The notes under the pieces are model-generated. The model had not been told where the DNA came from. It saw nothing but the letters and a program-made list of their open reading frames with translations, and did not search any database. Source: Flavobacterium sp. DG2-3 (GTDB taxonomy: Bacteria; Bacteroidota; Bacteroidia; Flavobacteriales; Flavobacteriaceae). Taken from it: DNA of 64,000 nt. The position numbers were made by a program, and so were the translations under genes. The stretch is taken from the NCBI RefSeq assembly GCF_030730925.1, contig NZ_JAVAMB010000021.1, forward strand, positions 21,529-85,528. Direction: 5' to 3'. Positions 36,919 to 43,428 of the stretch are shown here, piece after piece. Each line of letters opens with the position of its first letter. Position 1 is the stretch's first letter.

Positions 36919-37524
36919 ATGAAAAAGATATTTATAATAAACGGCGGGCAGAAATTTGCTCATTCAGGAGGACAATTCAATAAAACCGTTCAGGATTGGA
37001 CAATTGAATTCCTTTCAAAAAACAACAATTACGAAATAAAAACAACTCATATTGAAGACGAAATCGATCTTCAAGCAGAAGTAGAAAAATTCGTTTGGGC
37101 AGATTTAATCATTTATCATACACCAGTTTGGTGGTTCCAGATTCCGAATCTTTTCAAAAAATATATTGACGATGTTTTCACACAAGGCCATAACAACGGA
37201 ATCTACAAAAGCGACGGAAGAAGCCGCGTAAATCCAGATATCAATTACGGAACCGGCGGGCTTTTACACGGACGCAAATACATGCTAACCACAAGCTGGA
37301 ATGCACCTGCAACTGCTTTTACGCTCCCAGGTGAATTCTTTGAAGAAACTTCTGTTGACGACGGCGTAATGTTTGGTTTTCACAAAATGAACAAATTCAC
37401 CGGAATGGAACGCATAAACGGATTTCATTTTCATGATGTTGAAAAAGGCGCTACACCAGAAAATATCGTTATCTTTAAGGAGAATTATACCAAACATCTA
37501 GAAGAAACCTTTAAAAACTTATAA
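36919..37524 (+). CDS. MdaB-like NAD(P)H-dependent oxidoreductase
   Basis: 201 residues of the flavodoxin-like fold: FIINGGQKFAHSGGQFNK at the N-terminus, DLIIYHTPVWWFQIPNLFKKYIDDV as the FMN/substrate segment and LTTSWNAPATAF. It matches modulator of drug activity B, an FAD enzyme reducing quinones by two electrons and so avoiding semiquinone. It is 2 bp upstream of a YgiN-like gene, the same pairing as mdaB-ygiN in E. coli. Confidence 0.9.
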   Translation: MKKIFIINGGQKFAHSGGQFNKTVQDWTIEFLSKNNNYEIKTTHIEDEIDLQAEVEKFVWADLIIYHTPVWWFQIPNLFKKYIDDVFTQGHNNGIYKSDGRSRVNPDINYGTGGLLHGRKYMLTTSWNAPATAFTLPGEFFEETSVDDGVMFGFHKMNKFTGMERINGFHFHDVEKGATPENIVIFKENYTKHLEETFKNL

Positions 37525-37526
37525 TT

Positions 37527-37805
37527 ATGATTTCAATTACTGCCATCTTAAAAAGCAAACCTGAGAACTTAATTGAAGTTCAAAATCTGTTAAACCATCT
37601 GGTTACCGAAACCAGAAAAGAAGTCGCTTGTATTCGTTACGATTTGCATACTTCCGAAAATGTTTTTATTCTTTGGGAAGAATGGAAAGATCAGCCTGGC
37701 TTAGATTTACATAACGAACAATCCTATTTAAAGGAATTCATTCAAAAAACAGAAAACTTAGTTTCAAGCCCAATTCAGGTTTATAAAACTGTTCAGATTT
37801 TATAA
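37527..37805 (+). CDS. YgiN-like putative quinol monooxygenase (ABM domain)
   Basis: 92 residues, a single ABM ferredoxin-like fold (AILKSKPENLIEVQNLLNHLV, CIRYDLHTSENVFILWEEW). In E. coli YgiN oxidises quinols back to quinones, giving a redox cycle with MdaB. The tight linkage here (2 bp) supports the same partnership. Confidence 0.85.
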   Translation: MISITAILKSKPENLIEVQNLLNHLVTETRKEVACIRYDLHTSENVFILWEEWKDQPGLDLHNEQSYLKEFIQKTENLVSSPIQVYKTVQIL

Positions 37806-37812
37806 GTTTTTC

Positions 37813-37887
37813 CGCCACGAATTCACGAATTTTTTTTTTTTTTAATCTATGCGCAAAGCATTTAAAATAATTCGTGAATTCGTGGCG
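37813..37887. repeat. Perfect 19-bp inverted repeat (hairpin)
   Basis: CGCCACGAATTCACGAATT at 37813-37831 and its exact complement at 37869-37887. The 37-nt loop contains a long T-run. It lies in the gap after the YgiN gene and belongs to the CCACGAATT hairpin family also found at 38405 and 46741. Confidence 0.8.
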
Positions 37888-37929
37888 AATAAAAAGCTAA
37901 CTTACCTACGAAACAGAACTTTATCAATT

Positions 37930-38394
37930 ATGAGCAACTACCACCTTGCCGAAATTAATATTGCCAAAATGAAAGGCGTTGACATCAACGACCCAATCAT
38001 GAAAGAATTTGTAGACAACTTAGATACCGTAAACACCTTAGCCGAGCAAAGCGAAGGTTTTGTATGGCGATTAAAAGACCACGACAACAATTATAATGCA
38101 ACAAGTTTTAATCCTTATAATGACGAGCAGATTATCATTAATGTCTCGGTTTGGGAAAACATCGAAACTCTAGAGCATTATATGTACAAAACCTTTCACA
38201 GCGAATTTCTCAAACGTAGAAAAGAATGGTTTCAAAAATTCGGAAAAGCACACACCGCCATGTGGTGGATTCCAAAAGGACAAATTCCAACTATGGAAGA
38301 AGCGGTTGAAAAATTAGACTATTTACAGAAAAACGGTCCATCAGAATTGGTTTTCGACTTAAGAACCAAATTTCCAATGCCTGTTAATGCTTAG
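37930..38394 (+). CDS. DUF3291 domain protein
   Basis: 154 residues from ATG 37930 (MSNYHLAEINIAKMK). The open frame extends upstream to 37849, but that part is the hairpin repeat and is not likely coding. DUF3291 signatures: HLAEINIAK, NLDTVNTLAEQSEGFVWRL, SVWENIETLEHYMYKT and AMWWIPKGQIPTMEEA. It has an ABM-like ferredoxin fold without known activity. Near the MdaB/YgiN pair it may act in the same small-molecule oxidation context. Confidence 0.88.
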   Translation: MSNYHLAEINIAKMKGVDINDPIMKEFVDNLDTVNTLAEQSEGFVWRLKDHDNNYNATSFNPYNDEQIIINVSVWENIETLEHYMYKTFHSEFLKRRKEWFQKFGKAHTAMWWIPKGQIPTMEEAVEKLDYLQKNGPSELVFDLRTKFPMPVNA

Positions 38395-38404
38395 ATTTTT
38401 TTTA

Positions 38405-38561
38405 TAGCCACGAATTTCACGAATTGCACTAATTTTTTTGCCACAGGTTAAAAAGGATTAAAATGATTTTTTTTAATCTGTGCTAATCTGTGTAATCTGT
38501 GGCAGAAAAATAGCCAAAGTTTATCAAATAAGATTAGTGAAATTCGTGTAATTCGTGGCTA
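38405..38561. repeat. Nested hairpin repeat with 29-nt arms
   Basis: Outer arms 38405-38433 (starts TAGCCACGAATTTCACGAAT) and 38533-38561 pair with few mismatches. Inside, a second pair is made by GCCACAGGTTAAAAAGGATT and AATCTGTG...TGTGGC. Located between the convergent DUF3291 and methyltransferase genes. Confidence 0.7.
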
Positions 38562-38569
38562 AAAACTCT

Positions 38570-39277
38570 TTATTTAATTCCGCCAAAAGCACCAAAGCAC
38601 ATATTTTTGTGTAAAATTTCGACTTTAGAAAAACCCACTTTTTTGATCAAATCCAATTGGTAATTCATTGATCTTGGAGAATCTTCTTTTTCGATATAAT
38701 CCAAAACTTTCTGGCGAGATTCAGCGCCGCCGATTCCTTCTAAATAATCGCCATAACGCTGCCAAGTATATTCATTCAATAAATCGGTGTCTTGCGTAAT
38801 CAAATCCGAAATCATTAAGCAACCTCCGGGTTTCAATAATTTAAATAACTTAACAAAAGTGGTTTCCCAATCATTATCATCTCTCAAATGATGCAAAACC
38901 GCTCCTGCCAAGATAAAATCAAAATGATTTTCTGGTAAATCAACTTCTCTAATATCACCTTGCTTCACTTCTACCCTTCCTGAAGTTTCAGCAGAAACTC
39001 TTTCTAAAGCTTTATCCAACATCGGCTTACTTAAATCTACCAAAACACAATTCAAATTCGGGACTTTCGAAAGCATTTTTAAAGTATAATTCCCAGCTCC
39101 ACAGCCAATATCCAAAACATTTTCAGCATTTGGAACAATTCTTTTGCAGGCTTCCGTTATTAATTCTAAAGAAATTGTCGCATCAATTGTAGCAACTTGA
39201 CCTGTTTCTAAATTTGCAAAACGTTCGACATCATTGTCAAAACGTTCTCTGATTTCTTCAATAGTTGATTTTTTCAT
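38570..39277 (-). CDS. Class I SAM-dependent methyltransferase
   Basis: 235 residues. Motif I VLDIGCGAGNYTLKML, post-I acidic residue in LVDLSKPML, motif IV HFDFILAGAVLHHLRD and KLLKPGGCLMISDL are intact. It resembles small-molecule methyltransferases of the Methyltransf_11/25 type. Substrate unknown. It is divergent from a LysR gene about 300 bp away, which may control it. Confidence 0.88.
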   Translation of the reverse strand: MKKSTIEEIRERFDNDVERFANLETGQVATIDATISLELITEACKRIVPNAENVLDIGCGAGNYTLKMLSKVPNLNCVLVDLSKPMLDKALERVSAETSGRVEVKQGDIREVDLPENHFDFILAGAVLHHLRDDNDWETTFVKLFKLLKPGGCLMISDLITQDTDLLNEYTWQRYGDYLEGIGGAESRQKVLDYIEKEDSPRSMNYQLDLIKKVGFSKVEILHKNMCFGAFGGIK

Positions 39278-39297
39278 ATGATTTGTTTTTAATATTT

Positions 39298-39487
39298 GCC
39301 ACAGATTAAAAAATTAAAAAGATTAAAAATCTGTGTAAAATCTCTGTAATCTGTGGCTAAAATTTTTTCTCCCGCAGTCCCGATAGCTATCGGGAGCAGA
39401 TCAGGCGAATCTTTGTGCTATTATAGATTGGAAATTGTAGTTAAAATGATTTTATCAAAAACTAATAATCTGCTCAATCTGCGGGAG
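39298..39487. repeat. Two adjacent hairpin repeats before the LysR gene
   Basis: First hairpin: GCCACAGATTA 39298-39308 with TAATCTGTGGC 39347-39357. Second: CTCCCGCAG 39369-39377 with CTGCGGGAG 39479-39487, enclosing the perfect palindrome CCCGATAGCTATCGGG 39379-39394. They fill the upstream region of the divergent pair. Confidence 0.65.
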
Positions 39488-39555
39488 AATTATTTTTTTT
39501 ATCAAAACTAAAAATTCAATATATACTTTAAAAATACTATTTTTATCAATTAATA

Positions 39556-39570
39556 ATACTTTTAAAGTAT
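39556..39570. promoter_or_regulatory. LysR-type operator ATACTTTTAAAGTAT
   Basis: Perfect 15-bp palindrome ending 1 bp before the LysR start codon, of T-N11-A form. A partial copy (ATACTTTAAAAATACT) lies about 35 bp upstream. Position suggests autoregulation by the LysR protein. Confidence 0.5.
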
Positions 39571-39571
39571 C

Positions 39572-40453
39572 ATGGAATTACGTCATCTAAAATATTTTCT
39601 GGCTGTTGCCGAAGAACTGAACTTTACCAAAGCATCAGAAAAACTCTTTATTTCACAGCCACCATTAAGCCGTCAAATAGCCGAATTGGAAGACGAGCTT
39701 CAGGCAAAGCTTTTCATCAGAAACAATAAAAAAGTAGAACTCACCGAAGCTGGAAAATATTTCGAAAAAGAGTTAAAAGAGATTTTTCAAAACTTAGAGC
39801 GCATTTCAGTAAAAACCAAAAAAATTGCAGAAAACGTTTCGGGCGAATTTAGAATCGCTTATATCAGTTCGATTTATTCGTCTGTAATTTCAGATTTGAT
39901 AAAACATTTGAAAGCACAATTCCCATACGTAAATTTTAAGCTTTTCGAAATCTCAACCACCAAACAAATCGATGCTTTAGAACAAGGAAAAATCGAAATG
40001 GGAATTATTCGATCGCCCATTCATTCACCTAAAATAAAAGCGCATTTATGGTTTAAGGATGGATTTTCATTGGTTTACAATAAAAATTCTGTTTCAATAA
40101 AATCAGAAAATGAGATTTTAAAACTGAAAGACGAAACTTTTGTTTTCTTCAATAAAGATTATGCTCCGCATTATCATGAAGTTTTACTAGAACTTTGTGC
40201 GTTTTATGGCTTTTCGCCGAAAATCATTCACGAAGCGAATAATATTAATTCGATCGTACAATTGGTTAAAAACGGTTTAGGAATTTCGATTGTTCCGTCA
40301 AACATTGCCAAAAATAATCATGACTCAGAGATTGGATTTATTGAATTGAAAAAGGTCAATTTATTTACGAATGTTTCCCTAATAACTTCAAAAGACGATC
40401 ATTCTGAAATTACGCAATCAGCGGTTGAGTTTTTATTGCCGCAAAGGCGTTAA
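39572..40453 (+). CDS. LysR-family transcriptional regulator
   Basis: 293 residues: N-terminal winged HTH (MELRHLKYFLAVAEELNFTKAS, ISQPPLSRQIAELEDEL) and a C-terminal periplasmic-binding-like effector domain with EQGKIEMGIIRSP and LVKNGLGISIVPS. The last codons (PQRR) come from the start of a hairpin repeat, whose first arm (CGCAAAGGC, 40440-40448) overlaps the reading frame. Confidence 0.92.
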   Translation: MELRHLKYFLAVAEELNFTKASEKLFISQPPLSRQIAELEDELQAKLFIRNNKKVELTEAGKYFEKELKEIFQNLERISVKTKKIAENVSGEFRIAYISSIYSSVISDLIKHLKAQFPYVNFKLFEISTTKQIDALEQGKIEMGIIRSPIHSPKIKAHLWFKDGFSLVYNKNSVSIKSENEILKLKDETFVFFNKDYAPHYHEVLLELCAFYGFSPKIIHEANNINSIVQLVKNGLGISIVPSNIAKNNHDSEIGFIELKKVNLFTNVSLITSKDDHSEITQSAVEFLLPQRR

Positions 40454-40693
40454 GGCTCAAAGTTTTTATTATTTAATCTCTCAAAGTCGCAGAAGCGCAA
40501 AGTTTGTTTAGCAAAGTAACCATTTAGTCTGTCATCCTGAGGAACGAAGGATCCCCTTAAGTAGCTCCGCACCGAAACCCAATCTTTGTCGAGTTTCTTG
40601 TGGAGATCCTTCATTCCTCAGGATGACAAAAATGAGAATAAACTTTGCGTTTCTGCGACTTTGAGAGATTAAACAAAACTTTGTGCCTTTGCG
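40440..40693. repeat. Nested (three-layer) hairpin region
   Basis: Outer arms CGCAAAGGC 40440-40448 / GCCTTTGCG 40685-40693. Middle arms of 34 nt, 40472-40505 and 40640-40673, pair with one mismatch. The core, 40530-40628, is copy 2 of the dispersed ~100-bp palindrome listed separately. The whole gap downstream of the LysR gene is taken up by this structure. Confidence 0.75.
40530..40628. repeat. Dispersed ~100-bp palindromic repeat, copy 2
   Basis: TGTCATCCTGAGGAACGAAG arm and the complementary arm ending GGATGACA. Interior block CCAATCTTTGTCGAGTTTC is shared with copies at 49589 and 63833, so the similarity is not restricted to the arms. Confidence 0.8.
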
Positions 40694-40822
40694 TCTTCGT
40701 GGCAAAAAAAATAGCTATAACAAAAAATCGTTACAATTTAGTACAGAAATCCATATTATAAAAACAGAACTTTTAAATACCTTAGCAAACTATAATTCTA
40801 CAATAATACAATTTAATAAAAA

Positions 40823-42112
40823 ATGGCTGAGCAATCTTCAATTCAGTGTCCAAACTGCGGAACTCCTATCGATGTCAATGATGTTTTAAAACATCAGTTG
40901 GAAGACAGCATCCGTAAAGAATTCCAACAAAAAGCTAATGTTCAAAACAAGGAATTAGAGTTTAAAAACGAACAATTGGAAAAAGCTAAATTGGAGTTTG
41001 AAGCGAAGAAAAAACAGGAAAACGAACTTTTTGCTGAACGTTTGGAACGCGAGAAAAAAACAGCTGAAAAAGAAATTGGCGAAAAACTAAAAGCCAAACT
41101 TGAAGAAGAAAACAAAGACCGTTTGCTTTTGATGGAAAAAGAGCTCTCTGAAAAATCGGAAAAAATCAGAGAATTGAATAAAATGGAAGGTGAAATAGCG
41201 AAATTACAACGCGAAAAACTGGAAATGAAAGAAGCGATTCAAGCCGAAGCTGAAAAGCAATTAAATGCGCAATTGGCTTTGGAACGCGAAAAAATTAGAA
41301 AGCAGGAAGACGATAAAAACGAACTGAAATTCAAAGAACTTCAGAAACAGCTTGAAGAACAAAAAAAGCTGACCGAAGAAATGAAACGCAAGCAAGAACA
41401 AGGTTCGATGCAATTGCAAGGCGAAGTAATGGAATTGGCAATTGAAGAATGGCTGGCAAACAACTTCCCGCTTGACAGTATTGACGAAGTTAAAAAAGGT
41501 GCAAATGGTGCCGATTGCCTTCAAATCGTAAATACCCGCGAACATCAAAATTGCGGTTCAATTTATTACGAAAGCAAAAGAACAAAAGCCTTTCAGCCTT
41601 CGTGGATTGAGAAATTTAAAAATGATATTCGAACCAAAAGAGCCAATATCGGAGTTTTAGTTACCGAAGTCATGCCCTCTGGAATGGATCGAATGGGAAT
41701 GCGCGACGGAATATGGATTTGTACTTATGAAGAATTTAAGGGCTTGAGCGCTGTTTTACGTCAATCACTTATTCAAATTAATCAGGCGGTTCAGGCGCAG
41801 GAAAACAAAGGCGATAAAATGTCGATGCTGTATGATTTCTTGACCAGCAACGAATTCCGTTTGCAGATTGAAGGAATCGTAGAAGGTTTCACGCAAATGC
41901 AAAGCGATCTTGATTCTGAAAAAAGAGCGATGCAACGAATCTGGAAACAGCGTGAAAAACAAATCGAAAAAGTAGTTCATAATACTCTAGGAATGTACGG
42001 TTCGATTCGCGGTATTGCCGGAAATGCGGTTCAAAGCGTAAAAGCTTTAGAATTGGATTTTGTTGAAGGCGACGAAGAAGAAAACGAAGAACCTAAGGAG
42101 CTGTTTGAATAA
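40823..42112 (+). CDS. DUF2130 coiled-coil protein
   Basis: 429 residues: an N-terminal zinc-ribbon-like piece (CPNCGTPIDVNDVL), a long Glu/Lys coiled coil (about residues 30-200), and a C-terminal DUF2130 domain (IEEWLANNFPLDSIDEVKKG; YESKRTKAFQPSWIEKFK) resembling a restriction-endonuclease-like fold. Its role is unknown; an involvement in nucleic-acid handling or stress has been inferred from the fold only. Single gene between repeat regions. Confidence 0.88.
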   Translation: MAEQSSIQCPNCGTPIDVNDVLKHQLEDSIRKEFQQKANVQNKELEFKNEQLEKAKLEFEAKKKQENELFAERLEREKKTAEKEIGEKLKAKLEEENKDRLLLMEKELSEKSEKIRELNKMEGEIAKLQREKLEMKEAIQAEAEKQLNAQLALEREKIRKQEDDKNELKFKELQKQLEEQKKLTEEMKRKQEQGSMQLQGEVMELAIEEWLANNFPLDSIDEVKKGANGADCLQIVNTREHQNCGSIYYESKRTKAFQPSWIEKFKNDIRTKRANIGVLVTEVMPSGMDRMGMRDGIWICTYEEFKGLSAVLRQSLIQINQAVQAQENKGDKMSMLYDFLTSNEFRLQIEGIVEGFTQMQSDLDSEKRAMQRIWKQREKQIEKVVHNTLGMYGSIRGIAGNAVQSVKALELDFVEGDEEENEEPKELFE

Positions 42113-42184
42113 AATTCCTCATTTTTTACATTTCCCTTAGTTGAAATACAGACTAATTGTACGTCTGCAATTCCAGCATAGCTG

Positions 42185-42254
42185 AAGGTTTCAACCTTGG
42201 GTGCGCATTGCAAATCATGCTACGTTTACGTTATGTACCCAAGGTTGAAACCTT
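42185..42254. repeat. Perfect 18-bp inverted repeat
   Basis: AAGGTTTCAACCTTGGGT 42185-42202 and its complement 42237-42254, loop of 34 nt. Each arm itself contains the palindrome AAGGTTTCAACCTT / AAGGTTGAAACCTT. In the gap between the convergent DUF2130 and META-domain genes. Confidence 0.75.
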
Positions 42255-42385
42255 GGGCTATGTTTTTGATCTTAGTTAAACCATACTTTATGGAAATACT
42301 ACGCGAAGATTTCTCCTTCGTCGAAATGACAAAAAATGAAAAAATATCTGCTCAATCTGCAAAATCTGCGGGAAACAAATCACAA

Positions 42386-43159
42386 TCAATCCACTTTCTT
42401 AAAAACAGCCAATTTCCCAGAAGGATTTGACAAAGTCAATTGATTATTACCAACAGAATACGTTGTTGTACTTTGCAAAGCTTTCAAAAACTCCCCTTCT
42501 TTATTACCTTGAGGACAAGCCATTAAAGTCGAAACAACTTTAGTAAATCGCAATAAATCCTTTTCATAGAAAATTTGTCCTGTAATTGAATTACAGCCAC
42601 CATATCCCATGAATCTATTTTCTGACGAGTTAATTTCAACTCTCGGCATTTCTTTTTGAAAATCAGTAGCAAAAACTTTATAACCATTCAATTCTTCCAA
42701 AACCCAAATATCATGCAAACGATAATCGGTAAGATATTTTCCGCAACCACTAAGTTTCTTCGTTTCTAATTCTGAATTATTCTTAATTTCAACTTTTACA
42801 CTATAAGGAGAAATCGTGCCAGACATCGAGTCTTGACAATCCACCTGCTGAATTGTAATCGTTGCCGAAGTGCTTTCATTACTTACTTTATACATTTTTA
42901 CATTAGCATCCATTGCCCTAATTGCATCAACAGCAGGAAAAGTTATTTTTTCTTTACCAGGTATTAACGACGTAAAAACAATTTCCTCATTCCCTATTTT
43001 GATTCCCCAAAAAGGTTCATTTCCAGTTCCTTTAAAATAATATTTTAAATCTTCTTCTGTAGAAATTGTTGAAGTGGTTCCGGCAGCTTCTTTATTTGCT
43101 GTCGTTTTACAGCCTATCATTAAAAATGAAAACAACAATATTGAAAGTATTTTTTTCAT
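42386..43159 (-). CDS. META domain lipoprotein
   Basis: 257 residues with a lipobox signal (LLFSFLMIGC). Residues 35-150 form a COG3650-like beta domain with GNEPFWGIKIGNEEIVF. Residues 160-255 are a META/HslJ domain with WVLEELNGYKV, RFMGYGGCNSITG and the LMACPQGNKEGEFLKAL motif. META-domain proteins are linked to envelope or heat-stress tolerance. It is divergent from nirB, with the nirB regulatory array between them. Confidence 0.88.
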   Translation of the reverse strand: MKKILSILLFSFLMIGCKTTANKEAAGTTSTISTEEDLKYYFKGTGNEPFWGIKIGNEEIVFTSLIPGKEKITFPAVDAIRAMDANVKMYKVSNESTSATITIQQVDCQDSMSGTISPYSVKVEIKNNSELETKKLSGCGKYLTDYRLHDIWVLEELNGYKVFATDFQKEMPRVEINSSENRFMGYGGCNSITGQIFYEKDLLRFTKVVSTLMACPQGNKEGEFLKALQSTTTYSVGNNQLTLSNPSGKLAVFKKVD

Positions 43160-43301
43160 GAGATCTCAGTTTAAAAATGTTCCTTTTTTCAAAACACCTA
43201 TAAAATTCCTATGAATTTACGACATTTTTTTGAAATGCTTATTTAGAATGTTTTCAAATTTAAAAAAACTAAGTAACTGCAAAATCACTCAAAACCCGCA
43301 C

Positions 43302-43416
43302 TACGTAAAAGATTAAGTCAAAATACGTAGTAACCAAAACATATATTGTACTTAAAAAATAAAATATTTACGTATTTTTATAAGTACAAATACTTATATT
43401 TGCGTAGTAATACTTA
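43302..43416 (+). promoter_or_regulatory. Array of TAC(G/T)TA hexamers upstream of nirB
   Basis: Six same-strand copies at 43302, 43324, 43349, 43369, 43391 and 43411 (spacings 22, 25, 20, 22, 20 bp), plus one inverted copy TAAGTA at 43381-43386. The copies at 43380-43397 form a perfect inverted repeat ATAAGTA-CAAA-TACTTAT. TACTTAT fits the NarL heptamer TACYYMT. The near two-turn periodicity suggests cooperative binding on one DNA face. Confidence 0.6.
43395..43402 (+). promoter_or_regulatory. -7 promoter box of nirB (TATATTTG)
   Basis: Exact TAnnTTTG match, 27 bp before the ATG, overlapping the TACTTAT copy at 43391 to give TACTTATATTTGC. No -33 TTTG. Confidence 0.65.
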
Positions 43417-43428
43417 ATTAAAGAAATC

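Noticed and set aside
36759..36983. 74-residue frame before the MdaB-like gene
   Set aside because: It runs through structured repeat copy A and out of frame into the oxidoreductase; no protein-like features.
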